Shown here one piece after another: positions 22,114 to 33,768 of a stretch of DNA of 64,000 nucleotides. This DNA comes from Entoloma clypeatum (taxonomy: Eukaryota > Basidiomycota > Agaricomycetes > Agaricales > Entolomataceae), in the NCBI GenBank assembly GCA_963565915.1, contig OY751494.1, forward strand, positions 3,286,001-3,350,000, in the 5' to 3' direction. Position numbers and translations under genes: made by a program. Every line of letters begins with the position of its first letter. Positions within the stretch are counted from its first letter, which is position 1. The notes under the pieces were generated by a model. It ran no database searches, was not told where the DNA came from, and was given only the letters and a program-made list of their open reading frames with translations.

Positions 22114-24716
22114 CTAAGAAACCGGCTGGACCCATCCTTTCTTCACAGCGTAAGCCACGATTTCGCCTGCGCATGAAGGACCACTAAATATTTCAGTCTG
22201 AACAGGCGGAGGAGCTTGGGTTTTCTTAGGCCTTCCTCTGGCTTTTGGACGCTTTATCTGAGTAGGTGACACGGCTGCAACACAACTCCCCAGCCATCGC
22301 TCAACGTCCACGAGGCAGTTGTAACAATCCTTCTCCATAAACATGCCTTCCACGAGGGATGGAGATGCTCTTGACGATGGGGCTTTGAGGCCTTTGCAGT
22401 GAAGGAGTTTGGATACCAAATAATGAAGCCACTGGAGTAAAGACCATCAGGTGATGGGGTCTTTCTGCTCGATCAAAAGACGACGCACCATAACGTTTGT
22501 CAGTGGCGAGAATCCCTCCCAGTCACCTCCAGTGTAGTGCTTCATGATACGGTAGATATCAAACTGGTAATCACCTGCACGAACATGAACCTGATGCTCA
22601 GAGATAGTCAGAGGGAAGTCGCACTTACCTTCACCCATGAACACCTCATCTTCGAAAGGCGTCCAATGCACTCTTTCTCCGCCAGTTCCATCTCCTGCAT
22701 CCATCCTGGCCAAGCCAAGATCGATGAGTGTTGCCCGGACACCGTGACTTGGGTCATCCATTGGGAGGCGGACTGAATTCGAGCCTGCTCGAGCATTTTG
22801 GTCCTTCTGCTTGAGCGGAGGTACAGTAGTGAGCGGCAAGTTTTTCACCAAAACCTGGCCCCAGTGAAGGTCTCGGTGCTGATCAAAATTAGCGTCAGCG
22901 TCGTTTTAGAATATCGCAGTAGGCTTACCTCGAAAGAGACTAGCTGTTCTGCCAGGGCCAGTGATTTGGCGACTTGCCAAAATAGACTGGACGCTTGTCG
23001 CCAACCTATCTTGGTAGGATTTATGAATGTATATGCCTCCAAGTCTGGTCCACCGTTTGGAAGGATGATTATTGCATAGCACTGAGAGACCAGAAAGCTA
23101 TCTATGTCACGGCGTGCATGGCGTGAGTGAGCTGCCCAGAAAATTGTTATAAAGGCAAGAGACCGACCGGGTCGAATACTCTCAGAGCCTTTGGTTTCGT
23201 GGTATTCATCCCAGAGTCGTAGTAGGACCTCAGGGTATTTTCCTCTGACGATGTACGTCTTCAACAATTCTACGAAACCTAGGCATACCTCGCCCATCGC
23301 ACGAGTCACAACGATCTCCCTCAAAACATCATTGGCATCACTTGGAAAAGGACCATCGACGTCGTCCGTGTGCGTGTGCCCTGCAACATTTTCATCCCTC
23401 AACGGAATGATCTTTAGAACGACATCCCCAACTCCAAAGACTTCGGAATAGCTGGCCTCTCCAATCTTCCGGAAGGATAGGTCGCGGGGTCGACGATCGG
23501 CTGACTGAAGGATAGGGTCGAAAGCAAACGCTTCGATGAAGGAGGAAAAATCAGCTGGTCCGTTTTCTAGTTGACGGCACTCTTCTAAAAGAGGTTTGAG
23601 ATACAGGGGAATGTCATGGTCGGGCCTGTAGGAATTATCAAGCGAGGAGGCTTCGAGACTCAGTTCCTCCAGATCAAGGGAAAGGTCGAAGTCGGTAGAT
23701 GATGGAGATGGTGGGGAGTGTGGCTCGAAAAAGTTCTTTCCGGGCCCGCGTCGAATGGGTGTCAATTGACGTGGGCGAGCCACTGGTGATGAAATATGCT
23801 GGTATCTTTTTTGAGCAAGCAAAGGAACGGGAGGCTGGGGTATGGATGGAACAAGACATTTCTCTGGAGCGATGGGTGGAGGTGTTTTCGGGTTCCGGTG
23901 TATTCCATAGGGTGCGGCCGGAACAACAACCTCTAGTATGTTCCGCGATGAACCAGAAGATGGCAATGATGGCGATTCGTCCTCGGAATCAGAATCATCG
24001 GAGTAAACTGTGACGACTGCACGCCTGGCTGCACGCTTTGGTTGGAGGTCTAGATCGTCATCTACAGAATTGTCAAGCGTGGCTTTTTGTGGTAGAGAGA
24101 CGGCCTTGAGCTGGTTCCTGACAGGCTGATTTAAAGTGTTCACTTGGACACCCGTACGCGAGATTCTCCTTTCTTTTGTAACAGTCTTACCATCATTATC
24201 CAGGACGATGATATCGATGTCAATCGAGGGCGACAGCGTTTTATTAGGTTTTAAGGAGGAGATGCCATTGGTAGACGATACTCTGCCTCGACGAGTTTTT
24301 GCAGATAAAGGGGGTGATCGAGGAATATTTCGAGGAAAGGGAGACAAAGGAGTACGAGTTGGGGTTGCGCCAAGTTTGTTCTTCGGGTTGCTAGCCTTGG
24401 CAGAGCGGGAAGCTGATTTCTGTGCTTTGGCTTTATCCTGTTTGATCAATCGGACTTCCTTCGTGGTGGCCTGGAGGGTAGATGAAGGATGCCTCTTCTT
24501 GTGAACGCGGACCGTCTTGGGAGATAGAACACCGGTTTTGGTGACAGTGTTTTCGCGCTTCTTCATCCTGGACGCAAGGGGAGCCCACTGGGGCGGGGCA
24601 TCGACGTCGTCGAAAACGTTGAGGACGACCTTTGGTTGGTCTGCGGCATTGACTATGCGGTGATTTCGCTTGCCATAAGAGTTGACCTGCTTCGTGCGCG
24701 TCCCAAGCATGAGCAA
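22114..24716 (-). CDS. Serine/threonine-protein kinase haspin
   Basis: Haspin phosphorylates histone H3 Thr3 and recruits the chromosomal passenger complex to centromeres in mitosis. The first exon (24716 to about 22900) starts MLMLGTRTKQVNSYGKRN and encodes a basic, Ser/Pro-rich disordered half of about 360 residues. The kinase domain follows: FRKIGEASYSEVFGVGDVVLKI (P-loop and Lys), DVLREIVVTRAM (C-helix) and SQCYAIIILPNGGPDLE (hinge). A splice gives HRDLHWGQVLV (catalytic loop). Then come TLIDLGLARMDAG in the DFG position and the haspin hallmark GDYQFDIYRIM. The C-terminus is a Lys/Pro-rich tail (KRPKARGRPKK). The metal-binding triplet reads DLG, where human haspin has DYT. The start codon is 27 bp from that of PSF2 on the other strand. 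Confidence 0.9.
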
Positions 24717-24727
24717 CGATGGAACTT

Positions 24728-24737
24728 AGACGCGTCT
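24728..24737. promoter_or_regulatory. Palindromic MluI cell-cycle box between haspin and PSF2
   Basis: AGACGCGTCT is a perfect 10-bp palindrome with the ACGCGT core at 24730-24735. In yeasts ACGCGT is the MBF (Mbp1-Swi6 type) site of G1/S genes. It lies within the 27 bp between the two start codons, so it would be 11 bp from one ATG and 6 bp from the other. Confidence 0.5.
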
Positions 24738-24743
24738 CGTCAC

Positions 24744-25508
24744 ATGACACGCATGGCTCTCCCTCAATCTCTTCGCGTCTCGATCACTCCTCCCGAGCTC
24801 GAGCTCATCTCGTCCCAGCGGCTCGTTGAGATCATTCCCCTCATCTCTATGGAGAGGACTGCGTTTATCTCGGTCTGTCTCCGTATGCGTCCGCACCGCA
24901 CCTGCAGCTCAAGACCATCAGGGCGCATACGGCCCTCTACGGCCTCCGAATAAGGCCAAGGTACCACTATGGATGGCTCTGAACTTGAAAACGAAAAAGA
25001 AATGCCATATTGTCGCGCCCTCCTGGCTCAACGTTGGTGAGACCGCATCTCTTCTACTTTCCGATTCTTATTCACCCTCACCAGATCACCTCCAAGACCG
25101 GTTAAACCGCGAAACATCCGAGCCTGGCTTCAGCGATCTACCTTTCCATTTCATTGAAGTATCCAAAGTACTGCTTGACGTGTAAGTTACTCAAACCCTT
25201 GTAGACTTCTCTTACTTTTTCTTTACAATGCAGCGCTGCAGATGATCTAGAACATCCCGACAAGCTGCGTTCATTATTGAAAGATCTCCGTGAAGCAAGG
25301 CAAGCCAAAAGTCGGGAAGGTCTCAAGACGCTTGATTATAGCGAACTCAGTGTATGTCCTTATGAGTTCCGCCTGTCTTCGCCCGCTGATTCATGTTTGA
25401 AACCAGCTCCCAAATCTGTGTTCAATGGAGATCAACGAAATACGACCTTTCTTCGTCCAGTCCATGAGCCTAATGAGACAACTGTTTCGGGAACCCTCAG
25501 CTTCATAG
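24744..25508 (+). CDS. PSF2: GINS complex subunit PSF2 (DNA replication)
   Basis: A subunit of GINS, which joins Cdc45 and Mcm2-7 in the replicative helicase. The start is MTRMALPQSLRV at 24744; MALPQSLRV at 24753 is equally possible and closer to the family's usual N-terminus. The order is ITPPELELISSQRLVEIIPL, GAYGPLRPPNKAKVPLWMAL and KKCHIVAPSWLNVG. FHFIEVSKVLLDVAADDLE is built across an intron, then LRSLLKDLREARQAKSREGL and, after a last splice, MEINEIRPFFVQSMSLMRQL. The stop is at 25506-25508. The length of about 210 residues matches the family. It shares its promoter with haspin, another cell-cycle gene. Confidence 0.92.
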
Positions 25509-25648
25509 TTTTTTGGATACTTCAATGACAGTTCTATGATATTCATTTCTGTAGTTGATGCTAGTATTTACATTTGAATAATCACATCTACTTCCTCGCT
25601 ATGCTTATCTTCCACACCGCATCATATGTATCACGGTCTCCAATCCAT

Positions 25649-27780
25649 CTAATCACTTTCAATCCCTAGACTTACAATGACATACACGTCGGCCAGAATG
25701 ATTATGAGGCAAATAATCGAGGTAATGGCGGTGACAATCTTGCCATTGCTGAAATCCACTATGTCAAAATCGTCGGCGCTTTCTATCTCTTGGGGTGTGG
25801 CTTCTCCATCTGGGACGGGGGACCTTTGTCGTGGTCTCCGCACGCTCATCATTGACTTTGAAGAGGTGAGGTAGACGAGAGGTACCACGATGAAAGGGAG
25901 AACGATCGACAGGACGACCTGTGAGGCAACAAGGAGGACGTCGATGCCTGTTCGACCGGCTACCACGGCAACTATCGTTGATGGTATTATGGCAATAAGA
26001 CGCGTGATCATGCGCCGCGCCATGGGCTGGATGAGTACATGAGATTGGGTGTGCATTTTAGGGTTCAGTCGGAAACGCACAGATATTCGCCAATGAAGAA
26101 ACCCTTCCGATACGGCTTGGCCTGCTACAGTGGCGATGATGGAAGCACTCTGAGACAACAACATTCAATTCAAGATCTTGGAGGCGGAGGACGGTAACCC
26201 TACCTGTCCTGCTGCCAGAAGCGCAATGGCGAATAAGATTGCTGCCCCTGAAAGAGAAAATTAATTCGACAGCGTCGCCTCCAAGGAGAAGAGAGCCTAC
26301 ATTTCCCGATAATGTCTCTGATGATATCAAACGCATCAAACAAACTTGCACCGTGCTGACGCCATCTACTCGAATCAGGGCCATAATAAAACACCGCACC
26401 AGCCATTATCAGGATCCTGGTATCATCTTGAGCTTTAGTCGGAACGAGGGAAAGACTAGGTGTACTGACATTGAATTAATGGAGACAGCAATACACATCA
26501 GGTTTATCACGAGATCTACGGCGCCATGGTGGATATGTGACTTCACAAACATGTACGGTTGGTTCTCGCGATCCGCATGAGTTTTGGCTGTGGTAGAATA
26601 TCCGCTTGGTGGGGGTGCACGGAACGGCGCACATACGGACTCTTTGATCGCGCCAATGGTTCGCAACCTGGAAGGGATACCATCACCTTCTTCGGGCTCT
26701 GGCTTTACATCGTCTGCGGGTGAAGGCAGGAACGACACTCGATCCTGAGTTGCAAGCGCTGACCCTAAAAACAAACCATGGGGCATGACGGTAGCGCCAA
26801 TAATACCCACGGCTGTCAATGCGATATCAGACACTCTTGTTTTTTCGATAGAGCAAGCTCCTACAAGTATACAGAGCCCCTGAAGAGAAGATATATCGTG
26901 AGGGGACGAAGCCGTTGATAGCGGTCCCCCATTGCACACCCAATCTTGAGATGATTATCGCCATACATATCAACACCAGCATGACCTTTGAGCAACATCA
27001 GTCTTCGTCAACTGAGGACTGGATGGATGGATGTACCAATGTACCAATGATCAATTCAAAAGCTTTCACGGGTTTGCCACGCAGCGGGTCGCGAAAGGCG
27101 AGCAAGATCAAGACATCACAAGCCGTAATAAGCACCCCGTGCCAGAGTTCCAACTTCGGGAAAAGCATATTCAGGGCAATGGCGGATCCAAGGAGTTCCG
27201 CGAGGTCGGTGGCGATGATAGCGACCTCTGATAAGCCATAGAGTGGATAAAGGCCAAGCCAGCGAAATGCAAGCGTATGCTTAGGCCGACTGTGAAGGAG
27301 GAGACGACAATGCGAAGCTAGGTCTAAATCCAATGAGCAATCCAAGACAAGAGCAAGATGATCTAATTACCGAGCCCAGTAACACAACCAAGTCGGCTGG
27401 CAAGGATCTGACAGAAGGTCGAATGATTAGGATGTCGGCAGGTGACCGCGAAAAGCACCAACCTGAAGGAATACCGCAAAAATCCCTGATAAAAGCACAA
27501 TGAACAGTAATCGGTACCCAAATTGCGAACCGGCTTGCAGATCAACTGCCCAATTTCCCCTGGTAACATATCACAGACATGAATGCTTTGAAACCACCAC
27601 CACTCACGGATCGAAGTAGGCTACAGCGCAGATGATACCGACTCCCCAGTGTTTTGACAAATGATGCAATACCGTGGAAGCAGCGGCTTCCAAGCGCTCC
27701 ACGACAATCTTCACCGTCTGCCGTTTGACCGTTCGTGGTGGGGAGAAGACGGTTGTAGGTGAGAGGGCAGGTGTTGACAT
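25649..27780 (-). CDS. NRAMP-family divalent metal transporter (SMF-like)
   Basis: A proton-coupled Mn2+/Fe2+ importer of the plasma membrane or vacuole. It starts MSTPALSPTTVFSP at 27780. The first exon ends in CAVAYFDP, and splicing completes DPGNW, the metal-site motif of helix 1. Further exons give SEVAIIATDLAELLGSAIAL (helix 3) and the second metal motif in VGIIGATVMPHGLFLGSAL (helix 6, MPH). HHGAVDLVINLMCIAVSINS, QSASIIATVAGQAVSEGF and RRMITRLIAIIPSTIVAVV follow. The last helix is near the end (AITSIICLIIILADVYVIV) before GIESD. Both metal-binding motifs are intact. There are about ten short introns. A hydrophilic loop of about 80 residues after helix 6 is rich in Pro and acidic residues, typical of fungal members. 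Confidence 0.9.
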
Positions 27781-28301
27781 GAGAGGGCGGATTCAGACAG
27801 CAGGGCGTGTTGGGGTCTTTTTTTATATGGGATTCCCGTCTGCCGCGCGAAAGGAGTTCCGTACTTTCGTTCCATCCACTGTGCTGGGTAGCATCACTTC
27901 GAATGAGAGGCTGCTTTCTCGAACAATTCTCTTGTCATTCTGCCCGATACAATATTGTGGTTCCAGCTGAAAGGTGGGTGTAAATGTTGTTTTCGCTGGC
28001 TCAGAGTACTGGTTTAGATTGTGAATTAGGAGAAGAAGGGAGCGTACCGCTGCTTCGGATTCACACACGAGATAACCCGGTTGTATGGAACCTCCCAATT
28101 GCTGGAGCTGCCATGATGCAACCACGAACGATCAAACCTGGGTGCTCGTACTTGGGTTACTCTTGAGAGCCAAGACCAGACTTCGGGCGTAGTAATGCTG
28201 TCTTGATGAACTTTGGTTCAAGTATGTAGCCTGTATATTAATTATATTATCCCACGTAATAAATGAAACCAAGTAATTGAATTGTAACAAGGTTTGTTCC
28301 G
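27781..28301. other. Intergenic region between NRAMP and YVC1 genes
   Basis: Upstream of the NRAMP gene and downstream of the channel gene. It includes AT-rich stretches near 28230-28265. No supported ORF or RNA gene. Confidence 0.45.
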
Positions 28302-31268
28302 TTATCTATCCAAGCACTTGAGTATCAAAGCCATCTGTCCTTTCAGGTGGTCAATCTCTTTCGATATGTATGCCTGACTCGACTACACAACAACCCGTCA
28401 GAAGCTGCACCTCGATGGTTGAGTAAACTGACCTGCTGAGTATCCGGGAACACCTTGATCAACTCCTCAAACGGTACCTTGGTTATCCTGAGATCATCCT
28501 CCTCGTCGACCTCGGGATCTCTCGTTTCTGGATAATCCTCTTCACCCTGGTCATTTCCACTCAACCACTTAGTCATCCAAGCATTCTTCTGCCCCTCACG
28601 GCTTGCTTCGTAAATTGCAATCAAGGCGAGAGGGAAGAAGAAGATGATAAGCATGACATATCGGTTAAGCTGAAACGAATTAGATATGGGATATCCAGCC
28701 TGGAGTCGAAACCTACATACCTTTGCATAGGATTTGTGGCTGAGTCGGAGCCTTCTCGGAAGACATCTTCAAGTGCACTGGTAAGTTTACAAAACTCTCT
28801 AGGAAAGGGACATACTCCAAGGGTGCAATGAATATTGCCTCAACGAGGTTGAATGGGGCAGGATAAACATAGGAATCTGGGGCCCGGATCATACAGATAG
28901 TCTTGCCTCCGAAAAAAGCAAGATATTGAGCTTCCGCTTCTTCAACAACCTGAACCGTTATTAGACATGTAAGACGCGAAGATCAATGGCACCGACATCC
29001 GAGTATGCAGAAGAAAACAAAGAAATGAGCACGTTGAGTAGGATGATGGCAGTTACAGTATTCCAGCTGATTCTCCGTCAGAACAAATGAATGCCCATCA
29101 AGCTAATCAACCTACAAGTAGTACAGCAGGAGACCTGCAAGACTGGGTATAATGTTAAGGTTCGCTTTGAATGGATGGGAAAGACTTTGGCCACCTTCCT
29201 GTATACTTATTATAATCGGCCGCGCTGAGGTGGTATTAGTAGAGTGGTGCGGAGGAGAAATTGTTGCAGCCTCACCCTAGCAAAGCTTGGACAAGCATAT
29301 GGATGGTCTAAAAAGACAACGAATAAATCCTACAGACTAAGGCAGCAGAAAGGGCTACTACCAGAGCCGGGCCGTCCGTAGAACCGTCAGCTGCATCCAA
29401 GGCATATAGACCTTGAGCGAAACCAATGCCAAGCACAGAAAGCAGCTATTTTCTTCAATGTCAGATTTGATTTAAATACAATGCTTCGATGGACTGACTG
29501 CGAAGAAAATGCCAGACTCCTTGAGCATTCGCGCAACACAGATTTGCATGGTCCCAACGTATCTAAATTTCAGAGATAAGGGAATAGGAAAAGTCATTTG
29601 CAACTAAGCGCACTTGTATCCATCAAAGACTGTTATGATCTCTGAAATAGACGCTGAGTCTCTTGCAAAGCACCAAGGGCCGAAAAGACATACTCATCCT
29701 AAGTATGTCGTTGAACTTCAGAGAGAGTACACTAGGATGAGCACGCACCATATGAAAGGTGCGACGAAACTCAACACCTGGAAACTTCTGAATCGCATAG
29801 TAACAGTATCCCCGGCACTAGTGATGCCCATAACACGTAAACCGAAAGCGGCAAGCAGGAGAGTGTCGGTAATCAATGCGATAATATGCCAGAACGTGAA
29901 TGCCCGCCATGTCGAATACCGGAATAATAGGTAAACCTGAAATTTTCATGGGAATGACTTTCGGGCGTTCGAATCAAGACACCAGCTACCTTGTACGTGT
30001 CTGAGGGTAAGTTGTGAAGGTTTTCCAATCAATTTGTGATCAGAATAAATGACGCGCCTTCAATGATGAATGCAAGCGACATGACATAGAGGACTATTTC
30101 CCAACCCTCAAGCGAGGTATTAGAGATACCCAATCGCTCGAGTGGTTCGCGGACTACGCAATTAATGGGCATGCAGTTGTTTAAAATGGAATCAGATATA
30201 CCTGCTTGCGAATATACAATGAGGAACCAAAGCCATATGATAATTCTGAAAATATTCTGATATCTAATGAGTGGTTTAGTTTGGACTGGCGAGGACCAAA
30301 GCCTCGATAATAACCTTGGAACTGAAAGCCTTGCCGGATCCAAATGACCCCAGAACGAGTGTTCACGTGTATCGGCATAAGGTACATCTAAATAGTTCAT
30401 GAACTACGCGGAGGTTTGACTAAGGGGGCTGCTTACAGTCGATTTCATTGTGGTCACCGTTTTTCTGGATAAGGTCTCCTGCCCACAGGGCGTTCACCAC
30501 TATCGCGACATCCGCTGAGAAAGAGGCTTCATACGGAGACGGCGGAACAGACCTTGTTGAGCTTCGCTTGACGACAAAAATATGATGCTAGAATTCGAAA
30601 AGCGTTTTAGGCATCACACGAATGTAAGGGGTTTATGTTACCAATTGGAATCAATTGCCATCTCTAGCGCGCTGGACATGTCACTTACATCTCCATCAAC
30701 TTGGCGGTGTTGAAAGCGCGATGACATGATGATAGGCAGACGTTCCGGCAACGATAGATGAACTATTCTTCGAGCCAGGACTTCGCAAGCGGTAGCTGTG
30801 AAGATCCGAGATAAAGTACGGTGGGACGCCTAAAGGTTGATCTCATACCCCGTCCATAGTTTTCGCCATAGTCAGCGGGATTGTGATTGGCATCCCACAT
30901 AAATTCGACTCGTGCGCGAATAAGACAATATGGAAGCTTGTTGCCTCAGAATTAAGCATCTCACATCAAAACAGTTTCTGTGTCTCACACACCGCGTCGA
31001 CAAAATCACCCGCAGCTGCTATGTATGCAGATATGACTTGGGGTGTAATGACCATGCTTGTGGGTTCATTGATGCTATCGGGGTTTACTTCTACCGGAAG
31101 CAACGCGAGGGTTAAAGCGCGAAGGCGTTTAACGAGTTCTATGAAAGTTCAGAGAAGTTGGGGGTTTGTGAGATAGCACATACTTGTCAAAGTATCAGGA
31201 GATGGCTTCCTAGATGGCACGGCGACCAATGGTGGTGTTTCCACGGTGTCATTCAAAAATCCTGGCAT
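28302..31268 (-). CDS. YVC1: Vacuolar TRP-type cation channel (YVC1/TRPY1-like)
   Basis: A calcium-activated TRP channel that releases Ca2+ from the vacuole. It starts MPGFLNDTVETPPL at 31268. Many short exons join in phase. After the second intron comes LRALTLALLPVEVNPDSINEP, then VISAYIAAAGDF and LPYCLIRARVEFMWDANHN. ATACEVLARRIVH, IIMSSRFQHRQVDGD, a block with SALEMAIDSN and the segment before the first helices follow. Membrane parts include RYQNIFRIIIWLWFLIVYSQAV and GWEIVLYVMSLAFIIEG, both restored by splicing. The end has FFFPLALIAIYEASR and an acidic cluster (EVDEEDD). The yeast channel also has an acidic C-terminal patch, linked there to Ca2+ activation. The last exon gives YISKEIDHLKGQMALILKC. 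The middle exons (about 28700-29600) I did not resolve one by one. Confidence 0.85.
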
Positions 31269-31380
31269 CCTTCGATTTGAACTTGAACTTGTCTGTTACT
31301 GTGACATTCAGAACGTCATTCAATAAAGAATCTGTCTTTACCAAATACTCACCAATAAGTAACACTTTGTTTCGACCAAG

Positions 31381-32076
31381 ATGCCTGTAAACACCCGCTG
31401 CATAACTCATCCTGAGTACTGATGATGACCTTCAGGCATACCATTCTTCCTTCAACGAGGAGCCCGATGTCAGGCAAGTCGGAAACATGGCCATCTTGCC
31501 AATCAAAACCAGGATAAGAGGCCCCGCACCCGTCGGTGGGTGTTGCTGCACATAATATCTTGGTCCACAAGATAGCTGACATGGTTTCAGCCGAACCATC
31601 GCAAGCGGATGTTGTCGACGAGACTCTCGATTTGTTCCGCGCAAATTCACTCTTTCGCAACTTCGAGATCAAAGGACCCGCAGACCGCACCCTCATCGTT
31701 CTCATTCTCTACGTCTCCGACTGCCTTGCCAAGATAGGGACGGCAAGAACCGTACCGACCCAGATCGAAGCTACAAAGTCGCTCAATACATTATCTGTGG
31801 AAAGCTTTGCTATTCCCGGCGATGCTAACTTCCCTCTGAATGCGCATTATGCTCCACCTGCTAGCCGATCTGATAGTGGTGAGCGCGAGCTGGAAGTGCG
31901 ACAGGCCCATCCTAACTCCTTCATCAGAGTACCTACGACAATATCTCACCCAAGTCCGACAAGAATTGGCGGCTCGTCTGGTGGAGCGCTTGTATGCTGA
32001 TGGAACCGGAAAGCCAAGCAAATGGTGGATGTCTTTTCAGAAGAGACGATTCATGAACAGGAGTCTAGGCAATTGA
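31381..32076 (+). CDS. ARC18: ARP2/3 complex 21 kDa subunit (ARPC3)
   Basis: A subunit of the actin-branching ARP2/3 complex. The start codon sits in a tiny exon (ATG CCT); a 48-nt intron follows, and exon 2 continues AYHSSFNEEPDVRQVGNM, then AILPIKTRIRGPAPV. After the next intron come VVDETLDLFRANSLFRNFEI and KGPADRTLIVLILYVSDCL. SVESFAIPGDANFPLNAHY follows and, after a last splice, EYLRQYLTQVRQELAARLVE and DGTGKPSKWWMSFQKRRFMN. The length of about 175 residues fits the family, and all conserved blocks are present. It is divergent from YVC1 (112 bp) and convergent with NOB1 (81 bp). Confidence 0.93.
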
Positions 32077-32157
32077 TCAATGCAATTGTAAAATATACAG
32101 ATAGCAAACGACGGAAGAACTCAGTACATTCGCATTCTAAGACCAGGAATTCAGTGA

Positions 32158-33652
32158 CTATTTACGCCTCCACCTCTCGTTCGGATTTTTCTTTCCATAA
32201 CCGATCTGCGGCAGGTCTCCATCCATGCTTCCTGACCTGGTTCTTCTGCCTTTTCCGCCGGCGCCGATACTGACCATTTCCGGGACCCAATCTGGATCCA
32301 TCCAGCTTCCAACTCCTGCGGCACCGTCGACACCTCTGTTGAGAATCCCTTTCAACATCTTGGCCTCTTCACGTTCTCTTTTTCCTTCCACCTGCTTCTT
32401 CGCCCTCATATATTCTGGCTGGTCTTCTCGCAAAATCAAATTGCTCCCTGCGCCAGTCTTTGCTGATCCTGCTTTGGGAGCAGGAATAGTATATTTTGTG
32501 CCTCGAATCTTATACTGGAAATTTGGTCTCAAGTGGACTTGCATCGCAGGTGTATCAGCAGAGACCCCTGGTGCCGACACTGTAACCGATGCTCTGAGAA
32601 GTGTTGGGTTCCCACATGAAGGACAAAATTTTTTCGAGTTGTCTTTGCAGATCCTGTACAACGTTTGTCAAGTTCTTCTCGCCCTCACCGCTCGAAACTT
32701 ACTTGAAACAGGCATGACATCGTAATACCCAGCTCTTCACCTTCTCTATCCTTTTCCCTTCCAAGCCTACAAGATTGAGCCCCATCTGCAACAGCACGTT
32801 TTGCATGGCAAAATCAGCCGTCATGCAGCCCGCATGAATTGCTTCAGCGGTTGTGCGCTTTTCTTTCGAACCAGCATCCGGGAGCAAATTTAATGCGCGT
32901 GATTTATGCAGGCCAACATTACCAGGTGTTATCCACTCCCCTTCGCCATCATCAGAGTCGGAAGGATCGTCGAATAATGGCTCGGATGGTTGTTGTGTTC
33001 CTGAGATGCCTGCTGCTTCAGGGCGAGAATCATTGTCTCGAGGTGGTCGATCTAATCCTTCTTCTACTTCCTGAGCATCGACCGAAGCTTCCGTGGTCAG
33101 ATCATCATTTTTACGCTCCGGATTATCTTTCAGCGGTAAATCTTCGAGGATGGAAGAAATCTCTTCCAGAGCTGGTTCAAGATGCGCCTCTGCTTTCCCA
33201 GTCTACTATGAGAGTCAAGTCAGTGATGGAGAACTCATGGGGCTTGTTGTATACTTGCTTCATTGGATTCCTTCTTATCCGCTTCCCTTTTCCTTTGCTC
33301 GTGAAGTGCACAAGTCAGTGCCAGAACGCAGAGATCAGCATGCGACAGAACGCTGTAGTCTCCGGTCTTTTTTGCCCATCGAATTACTTGATTAGTACTC
33401 AGCAAATCGGTGAAAGAAAAGGAGGAGGGTATTGAACGCACCACGGGCTAAACTTGCAGCATCGGGCGATTGTATCCTGATGTTCACGCCCGAGATCAAG
33501 CCCAGTTGTTCGAAGTGCTGTCTAGCGCGTGCGTCTTTCAGTTCCGCAAGGACTTGCGGGACGGTAACATATGTTTCCGCAAGGCCACGAAGGGGTGACA
33601 GGGAGAGAAGTGGGCCGGCATCGAGGACGAGGGTCTTGCAACGAAAGGACAT
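32158..33652 (-). CDS. NOB1: 20S pre-rRNA endonuclease NOB1
   Basis: The PIN-domain nuclease that makes the final cut at site D of 20S pre-rRNA to form 18S rRNA in cytoplasmic pre-40S particles. The chosen start is [18 protein letters not shown] at 33652, with the first catalytic Asp in LDAG. It continues [19 protein letters not shown] and, after an intron, [19 protein letters not shown] with further acidic residues. [12 protein letters not shown] and an acidic middle follow. The zinc ribbon is made by splicing: VLRCHACFK joined to [19 protein letters not shown]. The C-terminal part has [30 protein letters not shown] and a basic end. The start 30 codons upstream in the same frame would prepend non-conserved sequence. 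Confidence 0.92.
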
Positions 33653-33694
33653 TCGAGTTAGGGTGAGATGGGGAAAAAATTCATTCATCACCAT

Positions 33695-33700
33695 CACGTG
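33695..33700. promoter_or_regulatory. CACGTG E-box in the NOB1/LEU2 divergent promoter
   Basis: CACGTG preceded by CCAT. It lies 43 bp upstream of the NOB1 ATG and 69 bp upstream of the LEU2 ATG, inside a 116-bp divergent promoter. Confidence 0.45.
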
Positions 33701-33768
33701 CCAGGACGCGATTCGGCCGAACTTCCTCCGAGTCCTTGACAAGATCCCCCTCAAGCAGCTCGTCAAGG

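Noticed and set aside
29614..29934. Plus-strand 106-codon frame inside the YVC1 region
   Set aside because: Antisense to the channel exons, without sequence resembling any family.
31349..31705. Minus-strand ORF of 118 codons over ARPC3
   Set aside because: It overlaps the ARPC3 5' exons antisense, has no recognisable motif, and ARPC3 is well supported.
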